Source: Clostridium sp. CCUG 7971
Lineage (GTDB): Bacteria > Bacillota > Clostridia > Peptostreptococcales > Peptostreptococcaceae
Assembly (NCBI RefSeq): GCF_017590215.1
Contig: NZ_JAFFPK010000031.1
Coordinates: 1 to 54,094, forward strand
Length of the DNA: 54,094 nt
Reading direction: 5' to 3'
Positions within the stretch are counted from its first letter, which is position 1; every line of letters begins with the position of its first letter. Under the pieces are notes generated by a model, which made no database searches, was not told the DNA's origin, and worked only from the letters and a program-made list of their open reading frames with translations. The position numbers and the translations under genes are program-made. This document shows positions 1 through 8,733 of the stretch, one piece after another.

Positions 1-57
1 CTCTATAGGATACATTTTAATGAGAAAATCTTTAGGGGTATTTTTTATTTTATTTTT

Positions 58-87
58 GTAATATTTTTATGAATTTATAAATAGAAT
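58..87 (+). promoter_or_regulatory. possible sigma-E-type promoter of the spoIIIA operon
   Basis: GTAATATT (58-65) and AATAGAAT (80-87) are 14 bases apart and resemble the sigma-E elements GTCATATT and CATACAAT with two or fewer mismatches each. The spoIIIA operon is mother-cell, sigma-E dependent in known spore-formers, so the position is sensible. The region is AT-rich and chance matches are easy, so this is tentative. Confidence 0.35.
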
Positions 88-118
88 TATATAAACAAAC
101 AAGAGAGGAGGACAAGGT

Positions 119-1087
119 ATGAAAAAACTTTGTGATGAGATAATAAACTCGCTTTCAATGAACTTAAGAGAAAAAATTAAAAATATTTCAAATGATAATG
201 TAAGTATAGAAGAAATTAGACTTAGGTCAAATAAGCCATTAATAGTAAATGCAAATAATAAAGACTACTTCTATAATCTAAATTCAAATAAGTTAGATTT
301 AAATATGGACAATCCATATATAGTGAGTAAAGAAGATGTAGAACAAACATTTCAAATAATATGTAAATATTCAATCCATTCTTTTATGGATGATATTAAA
401 AAAGGATTTATAACACTTAGGGGAGGGCATAGAGTAGGATTAGTTGGAAAAGCAATAGTTGAAGATGGACAAGTTAAGAACATAAAGCATATATCTTCAC
501 TTAATATAAGGGTTTCTAGAGAAATAATTGGATGTTCAGATAAAATATTATCTCATATTATAAGGGGAGAAAATCAAGTAAATAATACTTTGATAATATC
601 TCCGCCTCAATGTGGTAAGACAACTTTAGTTAGAGATATAGTAAGAAATTTAAGTAACGGAAATAAAAATTATGGATTTAAGGGCATAAAGGTAGCATTA
701 ATAGATGAGCGTAATGAAATATCAGGGTCATACCTAGGTCAGCCTCAGATGGATATAGGTATTAGAACAGATATAATAGAGACTTGTCCAAAAGACTTAG
801 GTATTACAATGCTACTTAGATCAATGTCTCCAAATCTTATAGTAACAGATGAAATAGGAAATATGGAGGAAATAAAGGCTTTGTATACAGCTTTAAATGG
901 AGGGGTAAGTTTAATTACTACAGTCCATGGTGACTCAATAGAGGATATAAAAAGTAGAAAAGAGCTAAGTTGTTTATTAGATAAAGAACTATTTACAAAA
1001 GTAATCATATTATCGGCTAAAAAGGGTCCTGGAACCATAGAAAAAATATATGATTTAGAAGAAAAGAGATGGTATTTTGCAAATTAA
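119..1087 (+). CDS. spoIIIAA: stage III sporulation protein AA, secretion-type ATPase
   Basis: A 322-residue protein of the type II/IV secretion ATPase superfamily. It is the presumed motor of the SpoIIIA-SpoIIQ channel that links mother cell and forespore after engulfment. The P-loop is at about residues 161-170 (SPPQCGKTTL), followed by an acidic Walker-B-like stretch (VTDEIG) and a conserved His in TTVHGD. The start ATG has a strong site (GAGAGGAGG) 8 bases upstream. It heads the operon and overlaps spoIIIAB by 11 bases, which suggests translational coupling. Length and order match the family, and the assignment is secure. Confidence 0.97.
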   Translation: MKKLCDEIINSLSMNLREKIKNISNDNVSIEEIRLRSNKPLIVNANNKDYFYNLNSNKLDLNMDNPYIVSKEDVEQTFQIICKYSIHSFMDDIKKGFITLRGGHRVGLVGKAIVEDGQVKNIKHISSLNIRVSREIIGCSDKILSHIIRGENQVNNTLIISPPQCGKTTLVRDIVRNLSNGNKNYGFKGIKVALIDERNEISGSYLGQPQMDIGIRTDIIETCPKDLGITMLLRSMSPNLIVTDEIGNMEEIKALYTALNGGVSLITTVHGDSIEDIKSRKELSCLLDKELFTKVIILSAKKGPGTIEKIYDLEEKRWYFAN

Positions 1088-1598
1088 AATAATTATTATA
1101 GGTATTTTAGTTGGATGTAGTTATTTAATAGGAGAACATATTTATAAAGCTTATACAAATAGGCATAAACAGCTAAATGACCTCATAAGAATATTAGAGA
1201 TAATAAGAATGGATTTATCTTTTGGGTTATATACATTAGAGGAAATATTTAAAAGAATTGGTGAAAAAACAGAGTATTGCACATCAAAATTTTTTAAGAG
1301 TATGGAATATGAGCTACATAACAATCAAAGTAAGGTATTAGATGAAATTTTAAATGACAATATAGGGATTTTAATAAAAGAAACTTACCTACAAAATAAG
1401 GAGGTTGATGAATTAAAAAAACTTATACTTACTTTAGGAAAGAGCGACATAGAATCTCAAACAAGAATGATAGATTTATCTGTTGAAAACTTCAAGGCAT
1501 TAACTAAAGAGACTAAAGAGGATGTAGAAAAAAAAGGTACAGTCTATCGAAAATTATCTACCGTAATAGGATTAATAATAGGAATAATTTTAATATAG
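1077..1598 (+). CDS. spoIIIAB: stage III sporulation protein AB
   Basis: A 173-residue membrane protein with an N-terminal hydrophobic segment (about residues 3-16), a central charged helical region, and a C-terminal hydrophobic helix (GLIIGIILI). This is the usual SpoIIIAB layout, related to GspF/pilus platform proteins. The start is TTG at 1077 inside the end of spoIIIAA, so expression is probably coupled. It is followed 9 bases later by spoIIIAC. Identity rests on operon position plus topology; the motif KKGTVYRKLSTVIG near the end is typical of the family. Confidence 0.93.
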   Translation: MQIKIIIIGILVGCSYLIGEHIYKAYTNRHKQLNDLIRILEIIRMDLSFGLYTLEEIFKRIGEKTEYCTSKFFKSMEYELHNNQSKVLDEILNDNIGILIKETYLQNKEVDELKKLILTLGKSDIESQTRMIDLSVENFKALTKETKEDVEKKGTVYRKLSTVIGLIIGIILI

Positions 1599-1607
1599 GG
1601 GGGAGCT

Positions 1608-1805
1608 ATGGATATATCTTTAATAATAAAGGTTGCAGGAATTGGTTTATTAATATCAGTCCTTAATATGCTTTTAGAAAAAACAGATAGAAAAGATTGG
1701 GCATCATTTACAACATTAGCGGGAGTAATAATTGTATTAAGTATGGTACTAGGGGAGATAGGTAATTTATTTAATGCAGTTAAAACAATGTTTCAACTTT
1801 ACTAA
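1608..1805 (+). CDS. spoIIIAC: stage III sporulation protein AC
   Basis: A very small (65-residue) membrane protein with two hydrophobic helices (about 4-22 and 33-55) separated by a short charged loop (EKTDRKDW). This is the standard SpoIIIAC size and topology. It is a component of the SpoIIIA transenvelope complex in the outer forespore membrane. It starts at ATG behind GGGGGAG and is tightly spaced in the operon. Confidence 0.95.
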   Translation: MDISLIIKVAGIGLLISVLNMLLEKTDRKDWASFTTLAGVIIVLSMVLGEIGNLFNAVKTMFQLY

Positions 1806-1820
1806 AGAGGAGGCGATATT

Positions 1821-2207
1821 TTGGAAGTTATGCAATTAGTAGGGATTGCAATAATATCAACGACACTCTGTTTAGTAATAAAAAAGGACAGACCAGAAAT
1901 AGCAATGTTTATAGCAATACTTACAGGAATAACAATATTATTATCAGTAATATTTAAGCTTAATTTTATAGTAGAAAGTATACAAGATTTGGCACAAAGA
2001 GCCAATATTCCTACTATGTACATATCTTTAATAATAAAATTAATTGGGATAGCATATCTTATGGAGTTTGCCATACAACTTTGCAAAGATTGTGGGGAAG
2101 GCAATATTGCTTCTAAACTAGAGTTTGGAGGGAAAATAATAGTTATGACAATGTCATTTCCCATACTGTTATCAATTGTAGAAATGGTACTAAATATTAT
2201 CCCATAG
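1821..2207 (+). CDS. spoIIIAD: stage III sporulation protein AD
   Basis: A 128-residue integral membrane protein with four hydrophobic segments, homologous in style to SpoIIIAC (KKDRPEIA follows the first helix, as DRKDWAS does in AC). The start is TTG at 1821, placed by GAGGAGG at 1806-1812; an internal ATG nine bases later is less well spaced. SpoIIIAC and SpoIIIAD are thought to form the membrane base with SpoIIIAE. The end is 14 bases before spoIIIAE. Confidence 0.94.
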   Translation: MEVMQLVGIAIISTTLCLVIKKDRPEIAMFIAILTGITILLSVIFKLNFIVESIQDLAQRANIPTMYISLIIKLIGIAYLMEFAIQLCKDCGEGNIASKLEFGGKIIVMTMSFPILLSIVEMVLNIIP

Positions 2208-2221
2208 GAGAATGGTTACTT

Positions 2222-3405
2222 ATGAAAAAAATATTTTCAAGCATAGTATTAGCCATACTTTTAGTATTTGGATCTTTTATGGTTTGCTTTGCAAATGATA
2301 AAAAGGAAGAAAACTATGGTGAAACTAAAAAAAGTATAGATAAATATATTGATGGGCAATTAGAAAAATAAATTTAGATGAAATACAAGGTTATATAAAA
2401 GAATCTACAGCTCTAGATAATGTAAGTCTAAAAACATTTATAAAAGAGCTTGTCAGTGGAGATAAAACAATGTTGGACTTATTTAACAAAGAGGGAATCA
2501 AGTTAATGATATTTGATGAAGTTAAGTCTAGTATAAAGGTAGCCACCATAATTTTAGTATTAGCATTATTATCATCAGTTTTAAAAAGTTTGGACAATTC
2601 TTTTTCATCAGGTGCAGTTAGCCAAATAACTACATATATAGTATTTATAACAATGGTTTCACTTACATTAATAGGATTTAAAGATGTACTTGAAATATGT
2701 AATAACACCATAAATTCAACAGTTGGTCTTATGCAAGTTATAATGCCGGTATTAATAACATTATTAGTATTAATTGGATTTCCGATCACATCGACAGTGT
2801 TAAATCCAATATTTATAGGTGGAGTAACATTTATAAATGTTGTATTCAAAAACTTTTTATTTGTATCAATTGCAGTTGCTTTTGCAATTTTAGTCGTAAA
2901 CAACTTATCTAAAAATATTAAACTAAAAAAATTATCATCATTTATAAAGCAAATAAATTTAGTGTCTTTAGGAGCGATGTTTACCATATATTTAGGGCTT
3001 GTTTCAATGCAAGGTTTATATGTAACAAACATTGATAACTTTACAGTAAAGACAGCTAAATATGCTATAGGAAATTTTATACCAGTTGTAGGTGGATTTG
3101 TATCAGATTCAGTTGATATATTATTATCCTCATCTCAACTTATAAAAGGTGTATTTGGTGGATTAGGGCTTGTTTTATTAGTTGGAATTTGCTTAGTACC
3201 TGTAATAAAAATATTATCAATAATAGTTGTATATAAGGTTTCTGCAATAGTAGTAGAACCTATAGGAGAAGAAGGTATATCAAGTTTTTTAAATGAAGTT
3301 GCAAACTTAATGGTAATAATGCTTGCATGTATAATAGCTATAACAATAATGTTTTTTGTAACAGTAGCAGTATTAACTTCAATAAGTGTAGTAGCTCAAG
3401 GATAG
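2222..3405 (+). pseudogene. spoIIIAE: stage III sporulation protein AE, frameshifted (or sequence error)
   Basis: The reading frame opens at ATG 2222 with a clear signal peptide (MKKIFSSIVLAILLVFGSFM) and stops at TAA 2369-2371 after 49 residues. The rest of SpoIIIAE continues uninterrupted in the -1 frame to 3405, with at least seven hydrophobic helices. Adding one A to the A5 run at 2364-2368 restores one protein of about 394 residues, the usual family length, reading ...GQLEKINLDEIQ across the join. No ribosome-binding site supports a separate start at 2470. SpoIIIAE is the large polytopic channel component and is essential for sporulation in studied species. Alternatives are a sequencing indel, a true loss-of-function mutation, or -1 slippage on AAA. 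Confidence 0.9.
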
Positions 3406-3417
3406 AGGAGGAGCTAT

Positions 3418-4002
3418 ATGATAGATAACATAAAAATGTGGATTATAACTATTTTAATAGGAGCATTTATAGTAAATATAGTAAATATGATTTTGCCTGA
3501 ATCTAAAATAAAGCCATATATAAATTTAGTACTTAATTTTATATTTGTGTTTATTGTACTAACTCCAGTAATAGGATTTTTTTCAAAGGATATTAGCCTA
3601 GAGGATAAAATATTGCAATCTATGAGTCACTATAATAAAGAATATGTAGATAGTATAAATACACTGGCTGATAAAACAGGCAATAATAGCTTATCAAAAG
3701 GATATGAAAATGGATTAAAAGATGTATTAAAACTTAAATTAGATGAATACGGTTATGAGCTTGATGATATAGAATTTAACGGATCAGAAATAGGAAATAT
3801 TAAAGTAAAAGAAAAAAATAATAGTAATAAAAGTCAAAATGAGGACATACAATCTAATGAAAAAGAAAAATCTAAACAAGTATTTAAAGAAAAGGATGCA
3901 CCAAAAGAAAAGGAGCATGAACTTAATCTAAATGAAAATAAGTTAAAAGAAGATTTAGTAAAAATACTTGATGTATCAATTGAAACTATAGAAATTGATT
4001 AA
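3418..4002 (+). CDS. spoIIIAF: stage III sporulation protein AF
   Basis: A 194-residue protein with two N-terminal hydrophobic helices (about 6-25 and 35-54) and a long soluble domain. The soluble part contains a very Lys/Glu-rich linker (about residues 135-170) before a short C-terminal ring-building-like fold ending SIETIEID. This matches SpoIIIAF of the SpoIIIA complex. It starts at ATG behind GAGGAGGAG, 12 bases after spoIIIAE. The charged linker is longer than in Bacillus as far as I recall. Confidence 0.93.
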   Translation: MIDNIKMWIITILIGAFIVNIVNMILPESKIKPYINLVLNFIFVFIVLTPVIGFFSKDISLEDKILQSMSHYNKEYVDSINTLADKTGNNSLSKGYENGLKDVLKLKLDEYGYELDDIEFNGSEIGNIKVKEKNNSNKSQNEDIQSNEKEKSKQVFKEKDAPKEKEHELNLNENKLKEDLVKILDVSIETIEID

Positions 4003-4016
4003 TAGGGGTTGGGTGA

Positions 4017-4565
4017 ATGTTTAAAAACTTAAATGAAAAAGATAAGAAAAAGATATACTCACTATTATCTTTAGGGGTTATATGTGCTATAGCGCTTATA
4101 GTATTGCCGGGCTTTTCTAATGATAAAAAAGGTGAAGAAGAAAAAAATGCTAAGACTGATAAACAGACAGAAGCATCAAAGGAAAATAAAAATGACGCTA
4201 TAGAAACAAAACTAAAAAATATACTATCAAAAATAGAGGGAGCTGGAGATGTTGATGTAATGATAACATTTGAATCTAGTGAGGAGATTCAACCGGCATT
4301 TAACTCTAATTCAAACACAGAAAAAACGCAAGAAACAGATGCGCAAGGTGGAGAAAGAACAGTAACGACATCTAGCGAAAATAAAACTATGATAACATCT
4401 GGTTCAAATAACCCTGTAGTACTAAAAACCAATGAGGCTAAAATAAAAGGGGTTATAGTGGTATCAAGTGGAGCTAGTGATTCGCGTGTTAAAGAAACTC
4501 TTTATAGCGCAGTACAAACAGCATTACAAGTATCAGGACATCAAGTAGAAGTATATACTAAATAA
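4017..4565 (+). CDS. spoIIIAG: stage III sporulation protein AG
   Basis: A 182-residue protein with one transmembrane helix near residues 15-31, a charged linker, and a C-terminal domain. The C-terminal domain carries the SpoIIIAG pattern (ILSKIEGAGDVDVMITFESS, then KGVIVVSSGASD). SpoIIIAG forms the large periplasmic-like ring of the feeding tube in the intermembrane space. Its beta-triangle insert appears as the Thr/Ser/Asn-rich stretch at about residues 95-130. It lies between spoIIIAF and spoIIIAH. Confidence 0.95.
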   Translation: MFKNLNEKDKKKIYSLLSLGVICAIALIVLPGFSNDKKGEEEKNAKTDKQTEASKENKNDAIETKLKNILSKIEGAGDVDVMITFESSEEIQPAFNSNSNTEKTQETDAQGGERTVTTSSENKTMITSGSNNPVVLKTNEAKIKGVIVVSSGASDSRVKETLYSAVQTALQVSGHQVEVYTK

Positions 4566-4590
4566 TTATATTAAACTTGGGGGGATAAAA

Positions 4591-5259
4591 ATGAGATTCA
4601 ATTATAAGGGAAGAGGATTTGTAGTAATAAGTTTATCAGCAATGCTAGTTGTATTAGGAGTAGTTAATTATAAGTTCAGTCAAAAGTCTGTACTTGAAAC
4701 GTCTAAAGAAATGAAGGCATATGAACAAGCTCAAATGAAAAAAAATGAAGATAGCGAAAATAATAAAGAAGCTAAAAGAGAAGCAAGTAAAGAAGATGTA
4801 GAAGTTGAAGTAGTAGATAGTAAAACTAACAAAATAAATGAAAAAGCTACAGAAACTAGTAAGGAAATAAAAAGCCAATTAACATCAGAAAAAAATATGA
4901 AAAAAGCTACATATATATTAGATATGAAAATGACTAGAGAAAAACAAAGAAATGAGTTAACTCAAGACTTAAATGAAATGATAAATAATCCATCTACAAC
5001 TGAAGAATCTAGAAAAGAAGCTTCATCAATGAAACTTCAATTAGTTAAAGATCAAGAAACAGAACTAAAAATAGAAAATTTACTAAGCGCTAAAGGATTT
5101 GAAGATGCACTAGTGTACATAAGCAGTGAAAATGTAAATGTTGTTGTAAATGAAGAAAAATTAGACAAAGCAGATGCAGCTAAAGTATTTGACTTAGTAG
5201 CAGAACAAGCAAGTGTAAAATATGAAAATATAAAATTAATGAATAATAATCAAAATTAG
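4591..5259 (+). CDS. spoIIIAH: stage III sporulation protein AH
   Basis: A 222-residue protein with one N-terminal membrane helix (about 10-27), a long Lys/Glu-rich helical linker, and a C-terminal YscJ/FliF-like ring domain. SpoIIIAH docks with forespore SpoIIQ across the intermembrane space. In the C. difficile group the partner SpoIIQ has LytM motifs, but none is in this window. It is the last gene of the spoIIIA operon and is followed by a terminator at 5296-5326. Confidence 0.95.
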   Translation: MRFNYKGRGFVVISLSAMLVVLGVVNYKFSQKSVLETSKEMKAYEQAQMKKNEDSENNKEAKREASKEDVEVEVVDSKTNKINEKATETSKEIKSQLTSEKNMKKATYILDMKMTREKQRNELTQDLNEMINNPSTTEESRKEASSMKLQLVKDQETELKIENLLSAKGFEDALVYISSENVNVVVNEEKLDKADAAKVFDLVAEQASVKYENIKLMNNNQN

Positions 5260-5295
5260 AAATAAAATAATCCTAAATATCTTAAGAAAATATAT

Positions 5296-5326
5296 AAACC
5301 TCAGAATATAACTGAGGTTATTTTCT
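5296..5326 (+). terminator. terminator of the spoIIIA operon
   Basis: TAACCTCAG-type arms at 5297-5304 and 5312-5319 form an 8-bp stem with a 7-base loop, followed by TATTTTCTT. It lies just after spoIIIAH and before the next promoter, as expected for an intrinsic terminator. Confidence 0.85.
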
Positions 5327-5338
5327 TGCAAAGTTCAT

Positions 5339-5366
5339 TTGTATTTGGTATTATTATACTTATAAA
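5339..5366 (+). promoter_or_regulatory. possible vegetative promoter for the Asp23-family gene
   Basis: TTGTAT (5339-5344) and TATAAA (5361-5366) have a 16-base spacer. They lie between the spoIIIA terminator and the next gene, where a housekeeping promoter is needed. The match to sigma-A consensus is moderate. Confidence 0.4.
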
Positions 5367-5399
5367 ATAGTTCCTTAAAATAAGGGGGTAGTCTTTATC

Positions 5400-5762
5400 A
5401 TGGAAAATAACAATTTTGGACAAGTGAAAATATCTAATGAAGTTATTGCTACTATAGCAGGACTTGCAGCTTTAGAGGTTGAAGGCGTAGAAACGAATAC
5501 AACATTCACAGATAAATTACTTAAAAATAATGGCGTAAAAATACAAATAGAAGAAGAGGAAGTTAACTTAGATGTAATGGTTATGATAGACTACGGTGTA
5601 TCTATACCTGACATAGCTTTTAAGATTCAAGAAAATGTAGCTAATACTGTTGAAACAATGACAGGATTAAAAGTTTCTCAAGTGAATATACATGTTCAAG
5701 GAGTCAGCTTTAAAAGAGAAAAGGCTGAGAAAGAAGAAGCTAAGCAAATCAAAAAAAGTTAA
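5400..5762 (+). CDS. Asp23/Gls24 family envelope stress protein
   Basis: A 120-residue acidic protein with the Asp23 fold signature: ISNEVIATIAGLAALEVEGV near the N-terminus, then VMVMIDYGVSIPDIA and VNIHVQGVSF. Its ATG has a good site (AAGGGGG). It corresponds to the Bacillus yqhY-type gene found next to nusB. The family is linked to cell envelope homeostasis and lipid metabolism, with the exact role unsettled. It has its own terminator (5768-5794), so it may be transcribed alone. Confidence 0.9.
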   Translation: MENNNFGQVKISNEVIATIAGLAALEVEGVETNTTFTDKLLKNNGVKIQIEEEEVNLDVMVMIDYGVSIPDIAFKIQENVANTVETMTGLKVSQVNIHVQGVSFKREKAEKEEAKQIKKS

Positions 5763-5767
5763 TACAT

Positions 5768-5794
5768 ACCCTCTGAAAAATCAGAGGGTTTTTT
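5768..5794 (+). terminator. intrinsic terminator after the Asp23-family gene
   Basis: Perfect 9-bp arms at 5768-5776 (ACCCTCTGA) and 5781-5789, an AAAA loop, then a run of six T. This is a strong rho-independent terminator. Confidence 0.93.
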
Positions 5795-5840
5795 CTTGCT
5801 TAATGTGCGCATAATAGGAATTGAAGGAGGATTACAACCA

Positions 5841-6344
5841 ATGAGAAACGATAAGGCAAAAAAAGTAACAAGTAGAGAATATATGATGAAATTAATATAT
5901 CAAGCGGATTTAACTAAAGAAGATATGGGTGATATATTAGATAGTTTTTTAAATAATAACTTTGAATATATAGTTAATAGATATGAAGAACTTAGATTAC
6001 AATACTCTAATAATCCGGAAATAGAACTTGGAACATTAGAATTAGAAAATGTAATAGATAAAGATTATATGAAAAATATGTGCGGTTACTTAAAAGAAAA
6101 CAATGATAAAATAAATGAATTAATAAACCAATATGCTAAGAACTGGACAGTAGACAGAATGCCAAAGGTAGATGCATCTATATTAAAGTTAGCGGTATGT
6201 GAAATTTTATTTGCTAAAGAAATACCAAATAAAGTTTCTATAAATGAAGCAGTAGAAATTTCAAAAATATACTGTGATGACAAAGCTCCTAAGTTTATAA
6301 ACGGAATATTAGGAAGTGTTGTTAATGAACTTTCAGGAAAATAA
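5841..6344 (+). CDS. nusB: transcription antitermination factor NusB
   Basis: A 167-residue protein of the NusB family. It binds boxA RNA with NusE (S10) to stop premature termination in rRNA operons. The family signature is at the C-terminal half: [16 protein letters not shown] and [12 protein letters not shown], ending [11 protein letters not shown] chose ATG 5841 because AAGGAGG lies at 5825-5831 with ideal spacing. The longer in-frame reading from TTG 5796 would begin inside the upstream terminator. The N-terminal region is longer than in Bacillus, as in related clostridia. It overlaps the next gene by 20 bases. Confidence 0.95.
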   Translation: MRNDKAKKVTSREYMMKLIYQADLTKEDMGDILDSFLNNNFEYIVNRYEELRLQYSNNPEIELGTLELENVIDKDYMKNMCGYLKENNDKINELINQYAKNWTVDRMPKVDASILKLAVCEILFAKEIPNKVSINEAVEISKIYCDDKAPKFINGILGSVVNELSGK

Positions 6345-7305
6345 TATAATAATCGGAATAGATACTAGCTGCTATACAACTTCTATAGCAGCTATATCTT
6401 TAGGTAAAAAAGTAATTTTTAATAAAAAAATTATGCTAAAGGTAAAAGAAAATGGAAATGGGCTTAGACAAAGTGAAGCTGTATTTCAGCATATTAATAA
6501 CTTAGGAGAATTAAGCTTGGAAATAAAAGAGCTTACTAAAAACTATAATATAGTAGGTATATGTGTATCAAATAAACCAAGGCCAGTAAAGGATTCATAT
6601 ATGCCAGTATTTATGGCAGGATATAATTTTGCGAAATTGTCATCTAGCATGATTAAGTGTCCATTATATGTAACTAGTCATCAAGAAAATCATATAGAAT
6701 CAAGTCTTTTAATAAACGAAATAAAAAATAAAGAAAAGTTTTTATCTGTTCATATGTCTGGAGGTACTACGGAAATACTTTTGATAAATGAAAATAAAGA
6801 TAAAACTAATTCCAAGTATAGTATAGATATAGTTGGGGGAAGTAAAGATATAAGTTTTGGGCAGTTTATAGATAGAGTAGGTGTAAAGCTTGGATATAAA
6901 TTTCCAGCTGGAAAATACATAGATGAATCTGCTATGAAATGTAAAGAAAAAATAAAACAAGGTCTAAAAACTTCTGTAAAAGAAGGTTATATGAATTTAT
7001 CAGGTCTTGAAAATCAAATATATAAAATTATAAATGATGAAAGCGAAGAATATATATCTAAATTAGTACTAGATTCAGTTGTTAGAAATATGTATAAGTC
7101 TATACTATATATAAGTGAAAAATATAATGTAAATGAGGTTGTATTTGCAGGAGGAGTATCGGCAAGTAAGTATATATCAAAAGAATTAAGCTTAAAGCTA
7201 AAAAAGCATAAAGTAGATACATATTTTACAAAGCCTGAGTATGCAACTGACAATGGTATAGGATGTGCTATAATAGGCTTAGATAAGCAAATTTTAGGAG
7301 AATAA
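6325..7305 (+). CDS. TsaD/Kae1-family (M22) protein, probable paralogue
   Basis: A 326-residue ASKHA-fold protein related to TsaD, the tRNA threonylcarbamoyladenosine transferase subunit. Visible motifs are [10 protein letters not shown] at residues 11-20, the metal-site pattern HQENH (119-123), GGTTEI (146-151, where TsaD normally has GGHT), FAGGVSAS and a late ATDNG containing the third metal ligand. The metal ligands remain but GGHT is altered, so this may be a paralogue of an authentic TsaD encoded elsewhere. The start ATG 6325 uses AGGAAG at 6311-6316 and overlaps nusB. It lies where Bacillus has folD, directly before xseA. Confidence 0.75.
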   Translation: MNFQENNIIIGIDTSCYTTSIAAISLGKKVIFNKKIMLKVKENGNGLRQSEAVFQHINNLGELSLEIKELTKNYNIVGICVSNKPRPVKDSYMPVFMAGYNFAKLSSSMIKCPLYVTSHQENHIESSLLINEIKNKEKFLSVHMSGGTTEILLINENKDKTNSKYSIDIVGGSKDISFGQFIDRVGVKLGYKFPAGKYIDESAMKCKEKIKQGLKTSVKEGYMNLSGLENQIYKIINDESEEYISKLVLDSVVRNMYKSILYISEKYNVNEVVFAGGVSASKYISKELSLKLKKHKVDTYFTKPEYATDNGIGCAIIGLDKQILGE

Positions 7306-7307
7306 AA

Positions 7308-8513
7308 ATGAAACTAAGAGCTTTAGATATAAGTGAAGCAAACTCATATATAAAAAGAATTTTAAGTAATGACCCAATATTATATAATTTAAAAGTTAAA
7401 GGAGAAATATCAAATTTTAAAGTACACACTAGTGGTAATGTTTATTTATCATTAAAAGATGAAAATTCTAAATTAAATTGTGTAATATTTAGAAATAACT
7501 ATGATCCTACAATGAAGCTAAATAATGGGGTAAAAGTTATAGCTGACGGGTATATATCTGTTTATGAAAGAGATGGTTCATACCAATTATATATAAATAG
7601 TGTAGAGATAGAAGGAATAGGAAACTTATATATAGAGTTTAATAAGCTAAAAGAGAAGTTAAGTAAAGAAGGTTTATTTGATACAAAGCATAAAAAAACT
7701 ATACCTAAAATTCCAAATTCAATAGGAGTTGTAACATCTCCAACTGGAGCTGTTATAAGAGATATAATAAATGTTATAAAAAGGAGATACCCTAAGGTTA
7801 GCATTAAACTTTATCCAGTAAATGTTCAAGGTGATAGATCTAAGTATGATATATGCGAAGGTATTAAATTTTTCAACGAAAGAGATAATGTAGATACCAT
7901 AATTGTTGGAAGAGGTGGAGGATCTATAGAAGAACTTTGGTCATTTAATGAGGAAATTGTTGCTAGAGCAGTATTTGAATCAGAAATTCCTATAATATCA
8001 GCAGTAGGCCATGAAACAGATTTTACTATATGTGATTTTGTATCTGACATGAGGGCGCCGACACCTTCTGCAGCAGCAGAGATAGCAACTCCATCACTAG
8101 ATGATATAAATTATAAGCTTGAAAATATAAAAAACAGAATGAATAAGTCATTAATAAATAATATCCAAGTTAATGAATATAAATTAAATTCAACATTTGA
8201 TAAAATAAATGGTTACCTAGAATCATACATCATAAGAGATAAAATTATACAATTAGACAAAATATATGATAAAATAAGTTCTGAGATAGAAAATAATATA
8301 TACAAAAAAACGGAAAAACTTTCAAATGTAGGAGCTATACTTCATAATCTAAGCCCACTTGCTACAATAGATAGAGGATATAGTATAGTTCAAAAAGATG
8401 GAGAAGTTATAAATAGTGTACAAGAATTAAAATTCAAAGACGATATAGATATAGTATTAAAAGATGGAAATATAGAGTGTATTGTAGAGAAAATTAAAAA
8501 TAAAGAGGTATAA
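7308..8513 (+). CDS. xseA: exodeoxyribonuclease VII large subunit
   Basis: A 401-residue XseA. It has an N-terminal OB-fold (about 5-100; [20 protein letters not shown]), then the catalytic core with [14 protein letters not shown], the glycine-rich [14 protein letters not shown], and [16 protein letters not shown] followed by [10 protein letters not shown]. The C-terminal coiled coil binds XseB. With XseB it degrades single-stranded DNA to oligonucleotides. It starts 3 bases after the TsaD-like gene and ends 3 bases before xseB, so it is one operon. Confidence 0.97.
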   Translation: MKLRALDISEANSYIKRILSNDPILYNLKVKGEISNFKVHTSGNVYLSLKDENSKLNCVIFRNNYDPTMKLNNGVKVIADGYISVYERDGSYQLYINSVEIEGIGNLYIEFNKLKEKLSKEGLFDTKHKKTIPKIPNSIGVVTSPTGAVIRDIINVIKRRYPKVSIKLYPVNVQGDRSKYDICEGIKFFNERDNVDTIIVGRGGGSIEELWSFNEEIVARAVFESEIPIISAVGHETDFTICDFVSDMRAPTPSAAAEIATPSLDDINYKLENIKNRMNKSLINNIQVNEYKLNSTFDKINGYLESYIIRDKIIQLDKIYDKISSEIENNIYKKTEKLSNVGAILHNLSPLATIDRGYSIVQKDGEVINSVQELKFKDDIDIVLKDGNIECIVEKIKNKEV

Positions 8514-8515
8514 AT

Positions 8516-8731
8516 ATGAATTTAACATATGAACAAGCCTATAAGAAATTGGAAGAAATATTAGAAAAATTAGAATCTAAAGGTGCTAGCTTAGATGAAT
8601 CATTAAGTTTATATGAAGAAGGTATCAGTCTTTATAAACATTGCAATAAACTTTTAGAAGATGCACAGCTTAAAATAAGTAAATTTACTCAATTGGGAAT
8701 AGAAGAAGATTTAGATATGAGGGAGGAATAA
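8516..8731 (+). CDS. xseB: exodeoxyribonuclease VII small subunit
   Basis: A 71-residue XseB with the typical pattern [17 protein letters not shown], then [12 protein letters not shown] and a Cys-containing helix before LEDAQLKI. It forms helical hairpins that cap the XseA coiled coil. It lies between xseA and ispA with 2-base gaps. Confidence 0.96.
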   Translation: MNLTYEQAYKKLEEILEKLESKGASLDESLSLYEEGISLYKHCNKLLEDAQLKISKFTQLGIEEDLDMREE

Positions 8732-8733
8732 AC

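Noticed and set aside
2391-3032. A 213-residue open frame on the - strand under spoIIIAE
   Set aside because: It mirrors the membrane-helix codons of spoIIIAE, has no recognisable domain and no start signals.
2470-3405. Separate gene starting at ATG 2470
   Set aside because: No SD precedes it and the 98 bases before it, in the same frame, still encode SpoIIIAE sequence.
5796-5840. N-terminal extension of NusB from TTG 5796
   Set aside because: The start would lie in the T-run of the upstream terminator; ATG 5841 has an ideal site.
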